Source: a virus
Length of the DNA stretch: 48,964 nucleotides
Direction: 5' to 3' (one strand)
IMG/VR virus record: IMGVR_UViG_3300035178_000013
Coordinates: 1-48,964 of that record
Shown here: piece by piece, positions 7,051 through 14,080 of the stretch
Layout of the letters: each line of letters starts with the position of its first letter
How positions within the stretch are numbered: the first letter of the stretch is position 1
The notes under the pieces: generated by a model
What the model was told of the DNA's origin: nothing
Seen by the model: only the letters and a program-made list of their open reading frames with translations
Databases searched by the model: none
Translations under genes and position numbers: made by a program

Positions 7051-7542
7051 GTGTCCCTGCACCGAGAGCTGGCTTTGCCGTCCCCGATTCACACCGTGCG
7101 CCTCAACGGGTTCCAGCTCCGATGGGCCAAGGACGTGGCCGACCTCCGCAACACCAAGCCCAAGGGCCCGCCCCGGTTCGGCTATGCCGGCGACTACGAC
7201 AACCCGACCAACCGCCACTTTCAAGGCTGCTGCGGTGAGCAGGCCCTGTGCGAGATCCTCGGTGTGCCATGGCCGGCCCGGGTCGATACCTACCGCGAGC
7301 TCCCCGACGTCGACCCCGACTGGGAGGTTCGCTGGAGCAGCGGCCCACGGCTGAAGGTCACCAGCCGGGACAACCTCTTCTACCGAGCGGTGCTGGTCAT
7401 GGGCAATCCCCCGGTGATGAAGGTCGTCGGCTGGATGCGGGTCGCCACTGCCCTGAGCCACTACCCGGTGACCGACCCCGGCGATCGCAAGAGCCCGGCG
7501 ACCTTCGTGCCGGCGGCCGACCTGAACCCGTTCGATGCCTGA
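7051..7542 (+). CDS. Possible PD-(D/E)XK-fold phage protein
   Basis: A 163-residue protein with GTG start at 7051 and no clear ribosome site. The order NRHFQGCCGEQALCEILG, then LPDVDPDWEVRWSSGPRLKV, then VLVMGNPPVMKVVGWM, then PATFVPAADL resembles a widespread family of small phage proteins whose E, D-x-EVRW and LKV residues could form a PD-(D/E)XK-like active site. That fold assignment is my recollection and unverified. It overlaps the ParB-like gene by eight bases. Confidence 0.55.
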   Translation: MSLHRELALPSPIHTVRLNGFQLRWAKDVADLRNTKPKGPPRFGYAGDYDNPTNRHFQGCCGEQALCEILGVPWPARVDTYRELPDVDPDWEVRWSSGPRLKVTSRDNLFYRAVLVMGNPPVMKVVGWMRVATALSHYPVTDPGDRKSPATFVPAADLNPFDA

Positions 7543-8128
7543 CTGGCAGTCCCGGATCGTCGGCCACGGTGAGGAGGCACCCGATCAGCTCCTTGCCAAC
7601 CCGAAGAACTGGCGGATCCACCCCAAGTCGCAGCAGTCCGCGATGGAAGCGGTCCTCGACAAGGTCGGCTGGGTGCAGGACGTCATCGTCAACCGCCAGA
7701 CGGGCAACATGATCGACGGCCATATGCGCGTCTCACTGGCCGACCGGCGCAACGAGAAGACCGTCCCCGTCGTCTACGTCGACCTCAGCCCCGAGGAGGA
7801 AGACCTTGTCCTCGCCACCCTCGACCCGCTGGGAGACCTTGCTGCGACGGACCGGGCCCAGCTTTCTGAGCTCCTCGGCGAGCTCGACCGCACCACCATG
7901 GTCGACGAGCTGGCCTCGCTTCTGGTGGAGCTCGAACCGGACCCGGGGAGCGGTGGCAAGCCCCTCATGGATCTCTCGGTGGGTGGCGCTGCCGCCCAGC
8001 TCGAGCAGCTCGTCTACTACCCCACCGTCACCGACGCTGCCGTCATCCGCAAGGCGCTCGACTCGGTAGCCGGCGAGACCGACACCGAGAAGCTGGTGGC
8101 CCTCGCTCAGGCGCACCTCGATGGCTAG
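7535..8128 (+). CDS. ParB/sulfiredoxin-domain protein
   Basis: A 197-residue protein whose N-terminal 100 residues match the ParB N-terminal nuclease/CTPase-like fold: LLANPKNWRIHPKSQQSAM, then GWVQDVIVNRQTGNMIDGHMRVSLA, then VPVVYVDLSPEEEDLVLATLD. The DGHMR motif is the conserved family signature. In phages these domains often lie beside DNA methylases or terminases; here no methylase is present and the terminase small subunit follows with an eight-base overlap. A DNA-binding packaging accessory is plausible. Confidence 0.8.
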   Translation: MPDWQSRIVGHGEEAPDQLLANPKNWRIHPKSQQSAMEAVLDKVGWVQDVIVNRQTGNMIDGHMRVSLADRRNEKTVPVVYVDLSPEEEDLVLATLDPLGDLAATDRAQLSELLGELDRTTMVDELASLLVELEPDPGSGGKPLMDLSVGGAAAQLEQLVYYPTVTDAAVIRKALDSVAGETDTEKLVALAQAHLDG

Positions 8129-8717
8129 CTCCCTGCCGACTGCCCCGGCCAAGAAGCGGAAGCGGGCTCGTGGTCCTGCGGCCTCACCGACCTCGGCCTA
8201 TCGGCTCGCGATCCGGGAGAAGCAGGAGCGAGCGTTCCAGTTCCGGCTGTCGGGGATGCCCTTCGCTCAGATCGCGCAGCAGGTCGGCTACTCCGATGCG
8301 GCGGGTGCGCTCCGTGCGGTGCAGGCGATCCTCGCCACTCGGACGGTGCCCGAGATCGACGAGTACCGGAAGGTCACGATGGCCCGCCACGAGCGTGTCC
8401 TGCAGTCGATCTGGCCGGCGGTGCTTCGAGGCGACGAGAAGATCCTCGGTCGGTACATCCAGCTCCTCGACCAGATGAACAAGCTGATGGGGGCCTACCC
8501 CCTGAACCCGGCACTGGTGGCGCAGGTCACGGTCGAGACCGCCAACGACGAGACGATCGTCGGGGTCGGGATCTCGTGGACTCCTGACGACGAGTGGATG
8601 CGGAAGTTCGCCGCGGCGTGGAGCGAGGTTCATCCAGACTACGTTCCCGCACTGGAGACCACCGATGGCGCAACCGGCTCCGCCGCACCTGCTGGAGACC
8701 CCGGGCCTCCCGACTGA
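8121..8717 (+). CDS. terS: Terminase small subunit
   Basis: A 198-residue protein with a basic N-terminus (KKRKRARG) and a helix-turn-helix at about residues 34-66 (QFRLSGMPFAQIAQQVGYSD), followed by a helical region (EYRKVTMARHERVLQSIW) and a helical oligomerisation-like segment. This is the usual make-up of DNA-recognising terminase small subunits. The large subunit is encoded 160 bases downstream. The C-terminal 25 residues are low complexity. Confidence 0.8.
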   Translation: MASSLPTAPAKKRKRARGPAASPTSAYRLAIREKQERAFQFRLSGMPFAQIAQQVGYSDAAGALRAVQAILATRTVPEIDEYRKVTMARHERVLQSIWPAVLRGDEKILGRYIQLLDQMNKLMGAYPLNPALVAQVTVETANDETIVGVGISWTPDDEWMRKFAAAWSEVHPDYVPALETTDGATGSAAPAGDPGPPD

Positions 8718-8880
8718 GAACACCCATCTCGCCCTGAGTCACATCGTCCAGAACGTGCTCGCCTCGCACGGCTTCGTGCTGGCCGACTGGCAGGTGACCC
8801 GGATGCCGGACCGTGACGTCGTGGCCTTCGTGATCCCCCGCACCAGCCCGATCGTGCTCCCGTCCAAGCCATCGACGTGA
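8665..8880 (+). CDS. Small protein between terminase subunits
   Basis: A 71-residue protein starting at ATG 8665, in another frame within the end of the small terminase gene, and ending in a four-base overlap with the large subunit. It folds plausibly as helix-strand-strand (ALSHIVQNVLASHGFVLADW, DVVAFVIPR). No family recognised; overlap at both ends supports translation. Confidence 0.55.
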   Translation: MAQPAPPHLLETPGLPTENTHLALSHIVQNVLASHGFVLADWQVTRMPDRDVVAFVIPRTSPIVLPSKPST

Positions 8881-10256
8881 CCGCGGCTCCCACGCTTCCG
8901 TGGATGCGGGTTCCGTACCTCAGCCCGCACTTCCCCCATCCTCGACAGGCGGTGTTCCTGAGCCTCGACGAGGTGATCGAGGCGCTGTACGGCGGAGCTG
9001 CCGGCGGGGGGAAGTCGGACGCCATCCTGATGGGCTCGCTGCAGGACGTCGACAAGCCGCGCTACTCGGCGCTCATCCTGCGCCGCACGTTCGCCGACCT
9101 GTCCCTGCCGGACGCGATCATGGCCCGCGCCAAGGAATGGCTCTACGGCAAGCCGGGCGTGAAGTGGAACGAGGGCATGAAGAGCTTCTCGTTCTTCGAG
9201 GTCGCCGGCAAGAAGATCGATCCGCCCAGCCGGCTGACGTTCGGCTTCCTCGAGGGCGAGAACGACAAGTACCGCTATCAGGGCAGCGCCTACCAGTACA
9301 TCGGCTTCGACGAGCTCACCCAGTTCCGCGAGTCGGACTACCGCTACCTGTTCAGCCGGCTTCGACGGACCGAGGAGCAGGGGGCCGACGTGCCGCTCCG
9401 GATGCGGGGCGCGACCAACCCCGGTGGCGTGGGCCACGAGTGGGTCAAGGCTCGGTTCATCTCGAAGCAGCGCCCGGACCGCTTGTTCGTGGCCGCCCGG
9501 CTGGCCGACAACCCGAGCCTCGACCAAGAGGCGTACGAGGGGGCGCTCGCCCAGCTCGATGACATCAGCCGAGCCCAGCTCCTGTACGGCGACTGGGACG
9601 TCCGCCCTGATGGCAAGGTCTTCCGGCAGGGCACGTTCCACTACCTCGAGCCCGAGGAGTTCGACCCCGCCGGCTACATCTGGGTCCGGCGCTGGGATCT
9701 CGCAGCCACGAAGCCGGTCAAGGGCAAGGACCCCGACTACACGGTCGGGGTGCTCATGGGCCGGCACCGGGAGACGGGCCGATGCGTCGTCGCGGACGTG
9801 GTCCGTCTCCGCAACACTCCTGACGAGGTCGAGCGTGTGGTGAAGGCCACCGCCGAGCGTGACGGTCGCGAGCTCCGGGTCCGGATGGAGCAGGAGCCGG
9901 GGGCCAGCGGCGTCCACCTCATCGACCACTACGGCCGGAAGGTGCTGTGGGGCTACAACTTCAGCGGCGACAAGGTCACCGGCGACAAGGTGGCCCGGGC
10001 GATGCCCTACGCCACGATGGCGAACCGCGGTCAGGTCGACCTCATCCGGGCCGACTGGAACAGCGCCTACGTCGGTGAGTGCGAGGCGTTCCCCGACGGG
10101 GCCCACGACGATCAGGTCGACGCCAGCTCGGGGGCGCATCACGATCTGGTCAGCAACTACGAGCCCGGCGCTGGTACGATCGAGCCGCCCGACGGACGGC
10201 GCATCGATGACGCGTACCGGTCCCGGCGGCACAGCTACGGATCGGTGACTCGATGA
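8877..10256 (+). CDS. terL: Terminase large subunit (packaging motor and nuclease)
   Basis: A 459-residue TerL with GTG start at 8877. The ATPase half has Walker A GGAAGGGKS (residues 39-47) and Walker B YIGFDE (Asp145, Glu146). The nuclease half has the RNase H-like acidic residues Asp274 in RWDLAAT and Asp411/Asp412/Asp415 in HDDQVDA, plus an EQEPGASG segment. It pumps DNA into proheads and cuts the concatemer. All expected motifs are present and the length is normal. Confidence 0.95.
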   Translation: MTAAPTLPWMRVPYLSPHFPHPRQAVFLSLDEVIEALYGGAAGGGKSDAILMGSLQDVDKPRYSALILRRTFADLSLPDAIMARAKEWLYGKPGVKWNEGMKSFSFFEVAGKKIDPPSRLTFGFLEGENDKYRYQGSAYQYIGFDELTQFRESDYRYLFSRLRRTEEQGADVPLRMRGATNPGGVGHEWVKARFISKQRPDRLFVAARLADNPSLDQEAYEGALAQLDDISRAQLLYGDWDVRPDGKVFRQGTFHYLEPEEFDPAGYIWVRRWDLAATKPVKGKDPDYTVGVLMGRHRETGRCVVADVVRLRNTPDEVERVVKATAERDGRELRVRMEQEPGASGVHLIDHYGRKVLWGYNFSGDKVTGDKVARAMPYATMANRGQVDLIRADWNSAYVGECEAFPDGAHDDQVDASSGAHHDLVSNYEPGAGTIEPPDGRRIDDAYRSRRHSYGSVTR

Positions 10257-10525
10257 CTGATCGGCTCCGGCGAGGATCCTTCAGCGCCACGACCTCAGCC
10301 GGCAGCGGCTGGGCCGGCCAGTCGATCTACGTCTCGGTCCGAATCATCTCCGCTCCCGCCGGCCCGACGCCGGACGAGATCCGCCGCTTGAAGCGGCTCT
10401 ATCGGCGAGCTGCCAAGGCGTTCCATCCCGACCTTGGCGGCTCCGCCGAACGTATGGCCGAGGTCAACGACGCCTATGCTCGAGGAGACCTTGCGGCCCT
10501 CGAGCGGTTGGTCGATGGACACTGA
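10253..10525 (+). CDS. J-domain (DnaJ-like) protein
   Basis: A 90-residue protein starting at ATG 10253 in an overlap with the terminase stop. Residues about 42-85 form a compact J-domain-like unit: LKRLYRRAAKAFHPDLGG with the HPD motif, then AERMAEVNDAYARGDLAALERL. HPD is the residue triplet that stimulates DnaK ATPase. Placement right after terL suggests recruitment of host DnaK for packaging or head assembly. The first J-domain helix is short or absent. Confidence 0.75.
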   Translation: MTDRLRRGSFSATTSAGSGWAGQSIYVSVRIISAPAGPTPDEIRRLKRLYRRAAKAFHPDLGGSAERMAEVNDAYARGDLAALERLVDGH

Positions 10526-10787
10526 GCCGTGCTCGGTCTGTAGCCGGCCCCGGCGACCGAGGGAACTCCTCGAGCTGACCTGCATCCCGCATCAGGGCCG
10601 GCACCGGCACGTTGTGTGTCGCCCGACCCTGCCAGAGCAGGACCGGGCGTCCTCGTGCTTCCGTCGCCGATCAGGCTCGGCAGCCGCGTGGGCGATTGGG
10701 CTAGCGGATCCGACGCCAGCCGTAGAAGAACTGGCCGTCGAGCGGCGGGAGCACCTGATCGAACAGCCACGTCTCGGTGCCGCGTAG
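10515..10787 (+). CDS. Hypothetical cysteine-containing protein
   Basis: A 90-residue reading frame starting at ATG 10515 within the J-domain gene. It opens MDTEPCSVCSRPRRPRELLE and later has a HRHVVCRP segment, which could bind zinc. The last 30 codons overlap the reverse-strand gene at 10701-10811, and there codon choice favours the reverse strand. It is the final forward gene before the convergent junction; the true extent is doubtful. Confidence 0.4.
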   Translation: MDTEPCSVCSRPRRPRELLELTCIPHQGRHRHVVCRPTLPEQDRASSCFRRRSGSAAAWAIGLADPTPAVEELAVERREHLIEQPRLGAA

Positions 10788-10811
10788 CCGCCACCATCGG
10801 AGCCAGCGCAT
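10701..10811 (-). CDS. Tiny reverse-strand protein
   Basis: A 36-residue protein on the reverse strand (starts MRWLRWWRLRGTETWLFDQV), coupled to the preceding reverse gene by a TGATG overlap at 10809-10813. It is Trp- and Arg-rich with GC-biased third positions. It is the last gene of the reverse operon and converges on the forward gene at 10515. Function unknown. Confidence 0.45.
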   Translation of the reverse strand: MRWLRWWRLRGTETWLFDQVLPPLDGQFFYGWRRIR

Positions 10812-11041
10812 CAATGCACCGGCCTTGCGAGCGGCGTGATCGACAGGATCTGCCAGTCCTCGAGCTCGGCGTACACCGGCTCTTCGCCGGACGCTTCCAT
10901 CGCCTCCCCCAGCTCCATCATCGGGCGGTGGTCGCCGGCGAATCGGACCGCTCGGGTCTCCTCCTCGTCGACCGTCTCGCCCCAGCCGTAGCCGATCGTT
11001 GACATGGCGGGGATGTTCACCCGCAGAACCCAGACCTTCAT
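10811..11041 (-). CDS. Hypothetical accessory protein
   Basis: A 76-residue reverse-strand protein starting at 11041 (MKVWVLRVNIPAMSTIGYGW...). The beta-rich N-terminus and acidic middle (DEEETRAV, ELGEAMEASGEEPV) suggest a small alpha/beta domain. It overlaps both neighbours by a few bases, so the operon is translationally coupled. I do not recognise the family. Confidence 0.6.
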   Translation of the reverse strand: MKVWVLRVNIPAMSTIGYGWGETVDEEETRAVRFAGDHRPMMELGEAMEASGEEPVYAELEDWQILSITPLARPVH

Positions 11042-11304
11042 GACTCCTCCTCGGTTGGCTCGACGTCATCGTCGCACGGGTCGAGCCAGTCGGCCGTGGA
11101 CGCTTTCAGTAGCTTGTTCGCGATCGCCTTGTCGTTGAGCACCTTCAGGTTGGGTGTCCAGCCGGTGTCGATCGTGGCGTCGTGGCGCAGGCCATGCCGG
11201 CACACGAACGCCATCGGGGCGATGCCCGACAGCCGGACCTCACCCTCGCGTTCCCTGAACTCGAGGATGAGGGTCCCGAAGCGGACGACCCGGCCGACGG
11301 CCAT
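11038..11304 (-). CDS. Hypothetical accessory protein
   Basis: An 88-residue reverse-strand protein starting at 11304. The first half is beta-rich (RVVRFGTLILEFREREGEVR) with a CRHGLRHDA segment; the C-terminus is acidic (DPCDDDVEPTEEES). It starts within the stop of the upstream gene and overlaps the downstream start. Function unknown. Confidence 0.6.
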   Translation of the reverse strand: MAVGRVVRFGTLILEFREREGEVRLSGIAPMAFVCRHGLRHDATIDTGWTPNLKVLNDKAIANKLLKASTADWLDPCDDDVEPTEEES

Positions 11305-11720
11305 CAGGAGATCTGGTACTCGCCGAGTCCAGCTCGGGCTCGTGCGTCGAGGCGGGCGGCCTCGGGTCCCATGGTCGTCCGCTCGAAGACGCCCAGCACC
11401 GCTTGGAACTGGCCGGTCTCGACGATGGCGAAGCCAACCTGCTGGCCGGTCTCTTCGTACGGCTGGCGGATCTCGCTCAGTCGGGTCATGAGCTGGCCCG
11501 GGGTCAGGGCCGGTTCGGTCTCACCGCCCCAGCCGGTCATGTCGACGAACAGGGTGTCGACCATCTCCCAGCCGTCGGGGCGGAAGTCGCCGAGGTTGGG
11601 GAATGGGAAGGGTGCGGTCGGCGGGTCACCCCGCCAGTACACGAACGGCGTGTCTCCGGCAACCTGAGCTGCATCGCCGGCCTCGTGGGCCATGTCGCGG
11701 ATCGTCTCGGGTGAGAACAT
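11304..11720 (-). CDS. Hypothetical accessory protein
   Basis: A 138-residue reverse-strand protein with ATG at 11720 and a good AAGGAG ribosome site upstream. It contains FVYWRGDPPTAPFPFPNLGD and EMVDTLFVDMTGWGGETEPA and looks like a globular alpha/beta protein without an identified catalytic motif. It lies ten bases downstream of the 226/278-residue protein in the same operon. Confidence 0.65.
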   Translation of the reverse strand: MFSPETIRDMAHEAGDAAQVAGDTPFVYWRGDPPTAPFPFPNLGDFRPDGWEMVDTLFVDMTGWGGETEPALTPGQLMTRLSEIRQPYEETGQQVGFAIVETGQFQAVLGVFERTTMGPEAARLDARARAGLGEYQIS

Positions 11721-11730
11721 CTCCTACTCC

Positions 11731-12567
11731 TTAGCTGCGCCGGTCGAGGGTGACCACCGAGGTCGGTGGCACCGTCTCCCGGACCGTCTTCTGATACGAG
11801 GCCCATGCCCGACCACTCAGGCCGGTGCCCTCGCCGTCGATGAACGCCTCGGCCGGGAAGAGGGCGACGCCCTCGGTCAGGCCAAGCCCTGCGAGCTTCC
11901 GCTTTGACCCGAAGGTCACGGTCTCGCCGGTCTCGATGATCTTCCAGTAGCGGCCGAACCGACCGCGGTTGAAGTAGGCCGGGACGTACTCGCCCTTCTC
12001 GTTGAACAGGGCGTCGAACTTCGCGAGCCCGCCCTCCTCGAGGATCGTGGCCTGCAGTCGGTCGCGATCAGCACTGACGCCGTGGGCCCACTGGCTCACG
12101 AAGCCGTCGGTGTCGCTCTTCTCGATGCTCTCGTTCCGGAGTCGCTCGTTCTCGTCGGCTCGGAGTCGCGCCTGCCGTGCGGCCTCGGCGAGATCCTCGT
12201 CTCGCTCGCGGGCCAGCTCGGCTTCGGCGACGACTGTCTCCAGCGAGATCGGCTCGTGGCCGACGTGCCACGGGTGGGTCACGCCGAACGAGGATCCTGC
12301 CGGGCAGGCCGAGCAGAACACGCTGTTGCCGACGATCGGTCGGAAGGCGTGGGTCTCGTAGGCCGGCTCGCCGAGCTCCTCGAGCATCCGGCGGTTCCAT
12401 GGGCTGGTCATCGTGGTGTCTCCTATCGTGGAAGCGTCGAGCCCGCCAACCGGAGGGGTTTGGTCCGAAGCAGCTCCGTGTGGACTTGAAGGAGCGCGAC
12501 CCTTATTAGTGGCCCGGTCCTTACTGTCGGTGCCGAACCCCTTGGTTCCGGCGGCGGTCTCGATCAC
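11731..12567 (-). CDS. Coiled-coil accessory protein, two possible starts
   Basis: On the reverse strand, a GTG at 12567 lies exactly six bases after the -10 box of a strong promoter, so a leaderless start would give 278 residues. An ATG at 12411 with TAGGAG upstream gives 226 residues and better codon bias. The protein has a FCSACPAGSS cysteine pair, a long charged coiled coil (ETVVAEAELARERDEDLAEA...) and a C-terminal globular part (FGRYWKIIETGETVTFGSK). The 52 extra residues are low complexity, so the ATG is at least as likely. Function unknown. Confidence 0.6.
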   Translation of the reverse strand: MIETAAGTKGFGTDSKDRATNKGRAPSSPHGAASDQTPPVGGLDASTIGDTTMTSPWNRRMLEELGEPAYETHAFRPIVGNSVFCSACPAGSSFGVTHPWHVGHEPISLETVVAEAELARERDEDLAEAARQARLRADENERLRNESIEKSDTDGFVSQWAHGVSADRDRLQATILEEGGLAKFDALFNEKGEYVPAYFNRGRFGRYWKIIETGETVTFGSKRKLAGLGLTEGVALFPAEAFIDGEGTGLSGRAWASYQKTVRETVPPTSVVTLDRRS

Positions 12568-12573
12568 GTCCCT

Positions 12574-12602
12574 ACTATAGCACCGCGCTATAGCGGTGTC
12601 AA
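12574..12602 (-). promoter_or_regulatory. Reverse promoter with perfect operator palindrome
   Basis: Read on the reverse strand: TTGACA (12602-12597), 17-base spacer, TATAGT (12579-12574). It is a near-consensus vegetative promoter. CTATAGC-ACCGC-GCTATAG (12575-12593) is a perfect seven-base inverted repeat covering the spacer and -10, so a bound repressor would block polymerase. The next start codon, GTG 12567, is six bases past the -10, predicting a leaderless message. Confidence 0.85.
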
Positions 12603-12605
12603 GCC

Positions 12606-12959
12606 CTAGTTGGTCAGGACGTAGTACGAATCGGTCACCCCGTCGACCTCGACGTCGAGCTCGGTGTAGTCCATCTTCAGCTCGTCGGCAGCGGCAGGCC
12701 AGTCGATGTGGGTGGCCGGCCAGTGGGCGTCGTCATCGATGGCACCGGTGTCCTCGGCGAGCTGACGGGCGTAGTCCTCGAAGTACCGCTCGTGGACGAG
12801 GGTCAGGCCATCTCGGATCTGGACCGGGTCCCAGTAGTCGTCGATCTCCTTGTTCAGGGAGTCGAACCACGGGCGCTCGTCCGCCGGGACGTCCTCCTCG
12901 AGGTCGAGCTCCCGAAGCGTCCGGGAGTCGATCAGGTCGGCGCGGTACAGGTCAGTCAC
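12606..12959 (-). CDS. Acidic ArdA-like/DNA-mimic-type protein
   Basis: A 117-residue, strongly acidic reverse-strand protein. The core reads VHERYFEDYARQLAEDTGAI, then WPATHIDWPAAADELKMDYT and VDGVTDSYYVL. This resembles the IDW...A..L..DY...(G)..Y module of ArdA-type antirestriction proteins and a common actinophage family. ArdA proteins mimic DNA and block type I restriction enzymes; that role is inferred from the motif and charge. It overlaps the upstream gene by eight bases and ends the promoter-13.64-kb operon. Confidence 0.5.
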   Translation of the reverse strand: MTDLYRADLIDSRTLRELDLEEDVPADERPWFDSLNKEIDDYWDPVQIRDGLTLVHERYFEDYARQLAEDTGAIDDDAHWPATHIDWPAAADELKMDYTELDVEVDGVTDSYYVLTN

Positions 12960-13278
12960 GGGTCATCTCCTCGTACTGGGCCCACGTCTCGAACCGGTCA
13001 TGGACCGGGATCGCCCGGTAGCCGACCGCGCTGTTCCAGCGGCTGTCGCTGGTGGCGGCGAAGGTGCCCCCGTTCATCGGGCCGGCCTTCTCAGGCTGGT
13101 AGGTGTCGGGGACGAGGATCGGGTCGCCGTAGGGCGTGTGCCACAGGCGAGCGGCCGGGGCCTCGGGCGTGGGCTCGAATGGCCCGGGCAGGTTGACCAC
13201 GGTGACGCTCTTCGCTCCGTGGAAGACGTTGGCCTCGGAGTCGTGCTGGCTCCGGTAGATGCTGACGTGCAGTCCCAT
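12952..13278 (-). CDS. Hypothetical accessory protein
   Basis: A 108-residue reverse-strand protein starting at ATG 13278 (MGLHVSIYRSQHDSEANVFH...) after an AAAGGAA ribosome site. It overlaps the previous stop (TGATG). The sequence suggests a beta-rich domain (GAKSVTVVNLPGPF, ARLWHTPYGDPILVP). I recall similar small accessory proteins in actinophages but no function. Confidence 0.6.
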   Translation of the reverse strand: MGLHVSIYRSQHDSEANVFHGAKSVTVVNLPGPFEPTPEAPAARLWHTPYGDPILVPDTYQPEKAGPMNGGTFAATSDSRWNSAVGYRAIPVHDRFETWAQYEEMTRD

Positions 13279-13634
13279 CAGTTGGTTCCTTTCTTGGTGG
13301 CCCAGCTCGGCTCGCCCGTCTCCGGGTCGAGGACGATGCCCTTGAGCATCGGCTTCAGGCACGGGGCGACGGCCGTGTGGCCGAAGGTCCATGCGGTCTC
13401 TTCGGCGTCACGGTCGTAGGGCTCGAGGACGAACCAGCCGGCCATCGCCTTGTCCGCGGCCTTGATGGCCTCGACCATGTCGGCACCGCGGTAGGTGTTC
13501 GGCGGGTCCCATCGGTCCTGCTGAACATGACGCCCGTTGGTGAGGTCTTTGCAGCCGGCGCGATGGCTCACGAAGTCGCCGCGGGTATCCTTGGCAATCG
13601 TGAACGCCACGTCGGTCCTATCTGTCTCGCTCAT
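13278..13634 (-). CDS. Hypothetical protein, first gene of a leaderless operon
   Basis: A 118-residue reverse-strand protein whose ATG (13634) lies six bases after the -10 of the promoter at 13641-13668, so translation is expected without a leader or ribosome site. It contains FTIAKDTRGDFVSHRAGCKD and WFVLEPYDRDAEETAWTFGH, an alpha/beta layout without a known motif. It leads a three-gene operon ending with the ArdA-like protein. Confidence 0.65.
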   Translation of the reverse strand: MSETDRTDVAFTIAKDTRGDFVSHRAGCKDLTNGRHVQQDRWDPPNTYRGADMVEAIKAADKAMAGWFVLEPYDRDAEETAWTFGHTAVAPCLKPMLKGIVLDPETGEPSWATKKGTN

Positions 13635-13640
13635 GTGTCT

Positions 13641-13668
13641 ACTATAGCATGGCGCTAGTGGAAGTCAA
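13641..13668 (-). promoter_or_regulatory. Reverse leaderless promoter with operator
   Basis: On the reverse strand: TTGACT (13668-13663), 16-base spacer, TATAGT (13646-13641), then six bases and the ATG at 13634. The operator CTATAGC-ATGGC-GCTAGTG occupies 13642-13660 and also contains the forward ATG at 13649. Regulator binding could therefore affect both directions. Confidence 0.8.
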
Positions 13669-14080
13669 GCCCCCACGCACCCGCAAGCGAGGTCTCGGAC
13701 GGCCTCGGATGGTGCCGAACTGCATCGTCTGCGGCATCCACTACCTGAACGAGTCGGGGGTCCCGGTCTACGCGTTCAGCCTCATCGGATCGCTCGTCAG
13801 CCCAGCGGGGAAGCGAACGAGTAAGAGCGTTGGTGCGGTCAGCATCTGCCGGCCCTGTCTCAAAGACATCGGTCGCGGGGTGGTCGTGCCCGAGGACGAC
13901 GGGACCGGCGACATGGAGATCGCGACCGTCCAGTTCACGCATGGATCCGCGGGCTACCAGCGCGGCTGTCGATGCCCGAGCTGCCGGGCCGCCAACACCT
14001 ACTCGGTCCGGAGGCACCGGGCCCGCGTTCGCGAGCGGGAGCTCGTCTCAGCAGGAGCACTGAATGGCGACATGGACTGA
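13649..14080 (+). CDS. Zinc-binding protein divergent from the reverse operon
   Basis: A 143-residue forward protein. Its ATG at 13649 lies within the operator, 15 bases from the divergent ATG; an in-frame ATG at 13709 is an alternative start. It has two zinc-type clusters: CIVCGIHYL with CRPCL, and RGCRCPSCRAANTYS followed by a basic tail. The second cluster is widespread in actinophage proteins and may bind nucleic acid. It precedes the portal gene with a 17-base overlap. Confidence 0.65.
   Translation: MALVEVKPPRTRKRGLGRPRMVPNCIVCGIHYLNESGVPVYAFSLIGSLVSPAGKRTSKSVGAVSICRPCLKDIGRGVVVPEDDGTGDMEIATVQFTHGSAGYQRGCRCPSCRAANTYSVRRHRARVRERELVSAGALNGDMD

Noticed and set aside
8739-10232. 497-codon open frame on the reverse strand
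   Set aside because: Antisense to the terminase large subunit with all its motifs; long antisense frames are expected at high GC.
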